Below are positions 60,901 to 64,000 of a stretch of DNA of 64,000 nt, in pieces. The stretch spans positions 1-64,000 of the forward strand of contig JASANG010003769.1 in the NCBI GenBank assembly GCA_030248215.1, written 5' to 3'. Position 1 is the first letter of the stretch. Every line of letters begins with the position of its first letter. The DNA is from Enoplolaimus lenunculus (lineage: Eukaryota; Nematoda; Enoplea; Enoplida; Thoracostomopsidae). The notes beneath the pieces were generated by a model. That model searched no databases. It had not been told where the DNA came from and worked only from the letters and a program-made list of their open reading frames with translations. A program made the translations under genes and the position numbers.

Positions 60901-61618
60901 AGGTGAAAATTTGTACAAATTTTGTATAATAATGTTTGACACGTCATTTAAAAGTCATAAAATATCACGATCAGTATTGCTGTCTGTCTTTTCATTGGGT
61001 TAATTTTAATGTATATTTGAGCGCTATGACACCGAAGACGTTTCCATAAAACCGAAATTTCAGGCCCATTTTATGCACTTGTCGAGGTGAATTTTTCGTC
61101 TGAGCCAGTTTCTTTATTTGAGACTGTGTGTTTTAATTAGATAACCCGATTGCACAGACCGCGCAGTGTGAAAGCAGAAATATTTTACTTCAGATCGTGT
61201 CAAATCTGTCTAAATTGGACCAACCGTGGGTATGTTTTTATGTTCTTAACTAAAATCCTGAATTCTTTGTGGATAGATTGTTACCGATGTGACGTAAAAT
61301 AATCTTAACCATTGAAGATGACGTTTTATTTAGACTAGTCTGCATTATGTTAAACCCGTTTAACTGAATTCAATGTAAATGGAAGCGCGTATGTTTCTGT
61401 GGACATCTTCATTGAGAGCGTAATTTGCAGAGTTCGTTTACAAATATGCCGTATAAGCAAGATATTAAAAAGATTGAAGTGTACTATTTTGTTCTTAGAA
61501 CTGTCCCCACGGCAGACCAACAATGCGACACTTGTTCAGCTTGACTTTGCTAAATGAAAAATTTAATGCCTTGGGACAAGGGAACAACGAACTCCTCAAT
61601 AACTTGCCAGTTGTATAA
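36009..61618 (+). CDS. PMS2: Mismatch-repair endonuclease PMS2 (MutL homologue), 21 exons
   Basis: Exons: 36009-36138, 39943-40029, 42358-42460, 44860-44962, 45790-45953, 46115-46288, 46986-47170, 47612-47740, 48084-48348, 48866-48957, 49167-49330, 50690-50789, 51310-51406, 51885-51921, 52168-52298, 59446-59546, 60167-60235, 60412-60449, 60798-60902, 61194-61229, 61499-61618 (TAA). All phases agree; the total is 2430 nt, 809 aa (human 862). N-terminal GHKL ATPase: ELVENSLDA (Glu30, Asn34), DDGAGI, TSKI and FGFRGEAL. The transducer domain has [24 protein letters not shown] and NLTPDK. A Ser-rich linker covers ~360-560. The C-terminal dimerisation/endonuclease domain has [12 protein letters not shown] (628-639, the DQHA-X2-E-X4-E metal site), ACRSSVMIG and CPHGRPT. 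PMS2 pairs with MLH1 as MutL-alpha and nicks the discontinuous strand during nuclear mismatch repair. Intron 6 has a GC donor. Intron 15 is 7.1 kb. Nearly all introns hold MITEs. Motif II has Asp where most relatives have Asn. Confidence 0.93.
36486..36746 (-). repeat. tRNA-derived SINE
   Basis: The minus strand starts GGCCACGTGGTGTAATGG, continues GTTAGCGCG and a CTCACAA anticodon-like loop (valine-CAC-like), then GGTCCGAGGTTCGATTTCC (B box). The non-tRNA body includes TATTCGCAGTACTTCGAGG and CCGACCGTGCAGTTCTGACC. A similar ~45-bp upstream stretch (ATATCATATTTTCCT on the plus strand) appears at both ends (36385 and 36747). Confidence 0.75.
36816..36999. mobile_element. Short hAT-type MITE, TCGGTC family (E2)
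   Basis: AAGGGATGAGCGGATACC start, CTCGGTCTGG and GAGACTCAAGAAACCGAGG inside, ending GACTCCCATCCCTG. An internally shortened relative of 18672-19440, in PMS2 intron 1. Confidence 0.6.
37806..38209. mobile_element. hAT-type MITE, CAGGAA/TTCCTG family (F1)
   Basis: CAGGGTTCATCCGGAATTC start, TTCCTGTTCATGTTCCTG array and matching GAACCGG units, ending near TATAAAACCCTACGG. The interior (TTAGTGATGAAAT-type stretch) is related to the copy at 50142-50538. Confidence 0.55.
38216..38655. repeat. Foldback-type repeat copy
   Basis: Degenerate ~150-bp units (TTAACTATTAGCTAACTGTT, CCTCGCACCCAAAAACCC), then GGACGGACAGACGGACGGAC and an end CGAGCTTCGCTCAATAA. In PMS2 intron 1. Confidence 0.7.
38840..39400. 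mobile_element. MITE debris, CCGGAT family (G)
   Basis: CCGGATATCTGATCG, GTGCGACCGGATGTCCG and GTATCCGGTTGCAACC indicate at least two overlapping partial copies of the family also seen at 35054, 45218 and 56966. Boundaries uncertain. Confidence 0.5.
39508..39588. repeat. Two-copy ~34-bp tandem repeat
   Basis: CGTAGTATTTCGACATGTAA followed by ATGTAAAAA occurs twice in succession within PMS2 intron 1. Confidence 0.8.
40075..40442. mobile_element. hAT-type MITE, CCGGTT family (A5)
   Basis: CAGGGTGCAACCGGAATTCC start and its complement at the end. The octamer GGTGGAGG is exactly duplicated at 40067-40074 and 40443-40450. It lies 45 bp into PMS2 intron 2. CCGGTTCCGGTTCCGG arrays are present inside both ends. 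Confidence 0.92.
40604..40668. repeat. Two-copy ~32-bp tandem repeat
   Basis: CTAATCAAGTGTATACAAAA occurs twice at 32-bp spacing, each with an ACTCG-type leader. Confidence 0.8.
40848..41322. repeat. Foldback-type repeat copy
   Basis: Starts ATTGAGTGAAGCGAAACTCC with TTTCGCGAAGCG, passes through TTAAGCCGTTTATTGGCTAC and ~150-bp units, and ends CGAGCTTCGCTCAATACATG with the TAGTCCCACTACGACTGG tag. Both ends are present in inverted orientation. Confidence 0.75.
41338..41728. mobile_element. hAT-type MITE, TCGGAA family (B1)
   Basis: CAGGGTGCAAAGCGGAACTG start, GGAATCGGAACAGC and ATACCGGAATCGGAAC units. The right end is ACGATAGCCCCCTG. GTTGGCTG is exactly duplicated at 41330-41337 and 41729-41736. 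It is inserted into an older copy of the same family whose right half continues to 41976 (CCGGTTGCACCCTG). Confidence 0.9.
43156..43557. mobile_element. hAT-type MITE, TCGGAA family (B2)
   Basis: TAGGGTGCAAAGCGGAAATG start, CCAATTGCACCCTG end, with the same interior as B1. Flanks GTTTGTAC and GTATGTAC agree at seven of eight bases. Confidence 0.85.
45218..45687. mobile_element. hAT-type MITE, CCGGAT family (G3)
   Basis: AGGGTTCGACTTGATACC start, GGAGCCGGATAATT units, ending GATATCCGGTCGCACCCTG. In PMS2 intron 4, close to exon 5. Confidence 0.65.
46115..46288 (+). CDS. PMS2: PMS2 exon 6 with GC splice donor
   Basis: Encodes residues 196-253 ([19 protein letters not shown] to MDFR). The exon is placed to end at TTTTAG before GCATGT. 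Joining there to 46986 makes an AGA codon and gives FRLSGMVSS. The spacing between the preceding EFG and the SG is 13 residues, the same as between EYG and SG in human PMS2. The nearest GT (46316) would create a TGA at the junction. Confidence 0.75.
46434..46630. mobile_element. Small MITE with GATCCCTAAG termini
   Basis: GATCCCTAAGAGGGGGTCC at the left and CCCCCTTAGGGATC at the right are inverted repeats around a ~195-bp unit. In PMS2 intron 6, the intron with the GC donor. Target duplication not clear. Confidence 0.55.
49535..49700. repeat. Foldback-type repeat fragment
   Basis: A single ~150-bp unit (GATTATTAGGGTTACAAGCG, TTTGTGGGTGCGAG, AACTAATTTGCATATT). In PMS2 intron 11. Confidence 0.55.
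50142..50538. mobile_element. hAT-type MITE, CAGGAA/TTCCTG family (F2)
   Basis: CAAGGTTGAACTGGAATTCC start and CCTGTTGCAACCCTG end. CTATTTTG is exactly duplicated at 50134-50141 and 50539-50546. PMS2 intron 11. Confidence 0.85.
50943..51072 (+). other. Open exon-like stretch in PMS2 intron 12
   Basis: After TTATTGTAG an open frame continues in the phase of exon 12 ([20 protein letters not shown], then TPGFGG) up to GTATGT. Leaving by GTATGT would break the phase of exon 13; only a weak donor (GTTCCG, ~51037) keeps it. Exon 12 joins exon 13 correctly without it and the alignment with human PMS2 needs no insert here. Probably not constitutive. Confidence 0.2.
51885..61618 (+). CDS. PMS2: PMS2 exons 14-21: MLH1-binding and endonuclease domain
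   Basis: Exons 14-15 give CDMNIIGQ and FNLGFII, followed by the DQHA metal site. Exon 16 gives [20 protein letters not shown], aligned gap-free with human [20 protein letters not shown]. Exon 17 gives [17 protein letters not shown], exon 18 [12 protein letters not shown], and exon 19 [19 protein letters not shown]. Exon 20 ends LDQPW, and exon 21 starts [11 protein letters not shown] and adds an 18-residue extension beyond the usual end. AATAAA overlaps the stop (61617-61622). Confidence 0.9.
52672..53016. mobile_element. hAT-type MITE, TCGGAT family (C2)
   Basis: CAGGGTGGCGCCGAATCC start and TTTGTTGCCACCCTG end. Flanks CTTAGGCT and CTTAGGGT agree at seven of eight. In the 7.1-kb PMS2 intron 15. 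Confidence 0.8.
53160..53452. mobile_element. hAT-type MITE part, TCGGAA family (B3)
   Basis: Interior (TTACTTGTTGTGACCTTTTT, AGTCACAAAATTTCTAG) and right terminus TCCGCTTTGCACCCTG; the left terminus is not evident. Confidence 0.6.
53460..54850. other. Intronic stretch without recognised elements
   Basis: Part of PMS2 intron 15. AT-rich, no repeat termini and no exon that fits the flanking phases. Confidence 0.5.
54855..55775. repeat. Foldback-type repeat with internal duplication
   Basis: Starts CCAGTCGTAGTGGGACTACA and TTATTGAGCGAAGCTCG, and ends CGAGCTTCGCTATGAG then CTTCGCTCAATAA, i.e. inverted termini. Inside, a ~170-bp segment (CCCGAAAACCTTCAGTAAAT to TCTACGGAGATT) occurs twice, about 297 bp apart and nearly identical. 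GGACGGACGGACATCCACC precedes the right end. PMS2 intron 15. Confidence 0.8.
56221..56594. mobile_element. hAT-type MITE, CCGGTT family (A6)
   Basis: CATGGTGCAACCGGAATTCC start and CCGGTTGCACCCTG end; AATATGCT exactly duplicated at 56213-56220 and 56595-56602. PMS2 intron 15. Confidence 0.92.
56966..57387. mobile_element. hAT-type MITE, CCGGAT family (G4)
   Basis: GGTGCGACCTGATATTAA start, GGAACCGGATATGG and GGATACGGATATC units, GGATCGTACTCTG end. Interior (CTTCTGGAATTGCCCAG) shared with the debris at 38700-39480. PMS2 intron 15. Confidence 0.65.
57390..59030. other. Intronic stretch without recognised elements
   Basis: Part of PMS2 intron 15; somewhat less AT-rich. Short frames on both strands have no family signature and no splice frame that fits. 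Confidence 0.45.
59042..59397. mobile_element. hAT-type MITE, CCGGAG family
   Basis: CATGATGAAACCGGAGGTG start, CCGGAGCCGGAGGTG units, GACCTCCGGTTGTATCCTG end. CTAATTAG exactly duplicated at 59034-59041 and 59398-59405. It ends ~50 bp before PMS2 exon 16. Confidence 0.9.
59729..60108. mobile_element. hAT-type MITE, TCGGAT family (C3)
   Basis: CAGGATGGCAACAAAGG start and TTCGGTGCCACCCTG end; GTGTCCTC exactly duplicated at 59721-59728 and 60109-60116. Lies in PMS2 intron 16, ending ~60 bp before exon 17. Confidence 0.92.
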
Positions 61619-61622
61619 TAAA

Positions 61623-62370
61623 CTGTTTTTATCTTGTATCGTGTTTCTCATTTTGTTTATCATGGCGGTTGGTCTTACAATATTATTTACTATTTGTCGA
61701 AATTTCGTAGCCTTGTACACACTTTCTTTTAAGATCGTCGAGCACATAAAATGGTATTACTTAGTAGGGCACCACTTGAACTCTGCGTTCGGTTCTAGCA
61801 GAGCCAATTTCGGGTAGAATGTTTGCAAGACTTTCCTTAGAATTTCCAGTAGTCAAGTGTTTCCATAATATAAAATTGTCGATATTTTTCAGAAAAGACA
61901 CTCAAATATTTATAGGTTTTTGAATTAGCGAATTCAACATTTAAACTGTGTGAATTTAAATTCACTTTCGATTTCGGTAAATTTTGTTAATCTCCGGTGC
62001 TTACATTTCTCGCTGCCGGGCGCGTTAAAGATGGTATTTGACCAAAGTATATTTTTCCCATTAATATTTCATTATCGCGTCAACTTTGAGGCTGTGATTT
62101 GAACTCGCAATTCCGGATAGAATGCTCTCGTACCATCACCTGCATTATAGTTGGGCACCGGATATCCGAAAAGAAACGAGTTTCCCGATATCTGGATATT
62201 CGAAATGCTATTGTGTAAAAAACTTAGAATGTTTCGCATTGTTTCACCATTAAAGTATCTGGCGCTGACGAAAAGAAAGCCAAATCTGAGTTAAAATATT
62301 GAACCACATTGCTGCACAGCATGATTTAAAATTTTGATTTCTTAAAACATGTTAAAATTAAAAGACTTCA
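61623..62370. other. PMS2 3' flank, no gene seen
   Basis: AT-rich flank with no coherent coding region. GATATCCGAAAAG and CCGATATCTGGATATTCG around 62155-62205 suggest a worn CCGGAT-family fragment. Confidence 0.4.
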
Positions 62371-62375
62371 GATTA

Positions 62376-63033
62376 TGCGGGGTTCATGTTGTAAGCGGGT
62401 TAACTTGGGACACGTTTTGTCCCTATTAGACTATTGGGTAACATTTTGTCTGCTTAATAGATCCTGTATCATATTCAACAAATTCGTACTTGTCTGCTAT
62501 TACATGTGAGGGTCCCCTTTTGTTCTTCAATATCATACGATATTCGAGGTGTCTGCTAATATCATATATTTTCAAATGTTTGCATACTTGAGTTAACATA
62601 CCCAAATTGTCATGTTGAATGTCATATGATAATAGAATTTGAAATTTGATTTTTTTATATCTGAAGCTGTGGTTCTAATCGATTTTGTGTTGGAAACGAT
62701 TTGCAGGCGCATATTTGATATTCAAAGCACATCTGTGCATCTGCCGTCCAAGTTATCAGTCATTTTATTAGCACCCAAAGATTACCCTGTCCCACTGAAT
62801 ATCATATGAATTCGTTGAAGTTTTGGAAATCATATGATATCCGCATAATGTCCGACAGTATCATGTGACATACCGTCCCTTGTACACATGATCATTTGAG
62901 AGCGGTGGTTTGTAAGCTGTCATATGACATTCGAGTTTTGTCTGTTGACCCGATATAAGAGCCCGAATTTTAATGTTGACGTCGAATCAGCATGGAACAA
63001 ATCATGTCCCGCCTACCCAACGCGAACCCCGCA
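62376..63033. mobile_element. Harbinger-like MITE with TTA target duplication
   Basis: TGCGGGGTTCATGTTG at the left is inverted at the right (CAACGCGAACCCCGCA). The trinucleotide TTA lies on both sides (62373-62375 and 63034-63036), as expected for PIF/Harbinger (3-bp TWA duplications). 658 bp, no coding capacity. The interior (62520-62935) has a cluster of ATCATATGAT-like near-palindromes. Confidence 0.7.
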
Positions 63034-63539
63034 TTAGCTTGTTCCTTATAGGAATAATGTCTTCGTATTTCTAAAATATTTCAAAATCAGCCCATTGAAC
63101 AATTTCCGTCGATTACGCCCGTCAAATAAGTCACTCGAATAAGAGGGTGGGGACTGATATTTATTTGGCCTCTTCAGAGAGTACCTCTCCCTGTTATTCG
63201 GTTTTACGGACTATTAATTTTCAACTCGACCTGTGCCATTCTTCGTTACTGATATCCGGTATTGCAAGTATCCGTTGAATTAAAAGTTTTTTGCCTTACA
63301 TCAAAAGCTTGAGCGATAATTCAGCGTTATACTTTGAAAGTACGCTTTAAAGTTTCCGACTCAGCTTTTATATATTTGGTCTTGGATTCATTTGTATGCG
63401 CTTCAATTACAGATGTGATATTTATGGACAGATACTCTATCCACTTACGGACTCTTATTAGCAGAGTGGGCCCATGTATAAAACGGCTGGAACAGTACTG
63501 TAACTATATTCCTAACCGTATGGATGAACCTATTCCTAA

Positions 63540-63590
63540 AGCCTAAGCCTAAGCAAAAAAATTAGTCTAAAGCTTAAACTGACTCTATTA
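63540..63590. repeat. (CCTAAG)n string
   Basis: AAGCCTAAGCCTAAGC then AAAAAAATTAGTC; the same kind of string occurs at ~8032 and ~42649. Confidence 0.6.
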
Positions 63591-63636
63591 TAACCTCTTC
63601 GGAAAACGATCCCACCCTGTCCTATACATGGGCCGC

Positions 63637-63700
63637 AGGGTGCAACCGGAGGTAAAAAATAACAGAGCCGGACGTGGGGCGAAATTAGGTTGTCAAAATG
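63637..63700. mobile_element. CCGGAG-family MITE terminus
   Basis: CAGGGTGCAACCGGAGGTAA followed by GAGCCGGACGTGGGGCGAAA; related to the complete copy at 59042. The other end was not found before the window ends. Confidence 0.55.
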
Positions 63701-63704
63701 GACA

Positions 63705-63753
63705 CCGCCAGAGTCAAATTCAACTCACTGAGTCGCACATTTGACTCTGGCGG
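63705..63753. repeat. 15-bp perfect hairpin
   Basis: CCGCCAGAGTCAAAT and ATTTGACTCTGGCGG are exact inverted repeats separated by 19 bases. Further GTCAAATT/AATTTGAC strings follow to 63820. Confidence 0.85.
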
Positions 63754-64000
63754 AGTAGAATTTGACGCAGTTTGCGTAGTCTCGTAGAGCCTATTTCGGA
63801 GACAGTCAATTTGACTCACCATTGTTTGCAGTGTAGAAATATTCAAAACATATTCTACTGCTTTAGACTTCTTTAAAACTCAGAAGTCTTACATTGAATA
63901 TTAGTCTACTGTTAATCTGAAACTTCACAAAATTGTTTGCGAGCTTTTATGTGTAGTGATTACAGGAGCCTTCAGCAATAATTTTTTTCAGGTCTGCACC

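Overview
This is a repeat-rich, AT-rich (roughly one third GC by eye) window from an invertebrate animal genome. Evidence for an animal is: intron-rich nuclear genes with GT-AG junctions, animal-type mismatch-repair and translation genes, and a load of hAT-type MITEs, L1/Tx1-type LINEs, piggyBac, mariner-like and Harbinger-like elements and a tRNA-derived SINE. I cannot name the lineage.

Layout. (1) 62-6235, minus strand: a five-exon gene for a small FHA-domain protein whose fold resembles the CHFR N-terminus; one intron is 4.2 kb. (2) 6.2-29.4 kb: mostly transposon debris. It holds a decayed mariner-like transposase (8.57-9.55 kb), an unassigned minus-strand gene fragment with a poly-Q exon (9.88-10.5 kb), a low-confidence fossil of a virus-like element (12.9-13.3 kb), palindromic foldback repeats, nested hAT MITEs, telomere-like and CTGTCCC minisatellite arrays, and two LINE copies, one interrupted by a piggyBac. 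(3) 29516-34905, minus strand: a complete nine-exon EIF3J gene (231 aa). (4) 36009-61618, plus strand: a complete 21-exon PMS2 gene (809 aa), reconstructed exon by exon with phases that agree at every junction; one intron uses a GC donor. EIF3J and PMS2 are head to head, with 1.1 kb between their start codons. (5) 61.6-64 kb: a Harbinger-like MITE with an internal array of near-palindromes, then a hairpin near the right edge.

The genes are housekeeping genes: eIF3j acts on the 40S subunit in translation initiation, and PMS2 is the endonuclease subunit of MutL-alpha in mismatch repair. The most unusual feature is the transposon layer. At least seven short families, several bounded by exact 8-bp target duplications, carry subterminal arrays of a hexamer YCGGNN in which only the last two bases and the pyrimidine vary between families.
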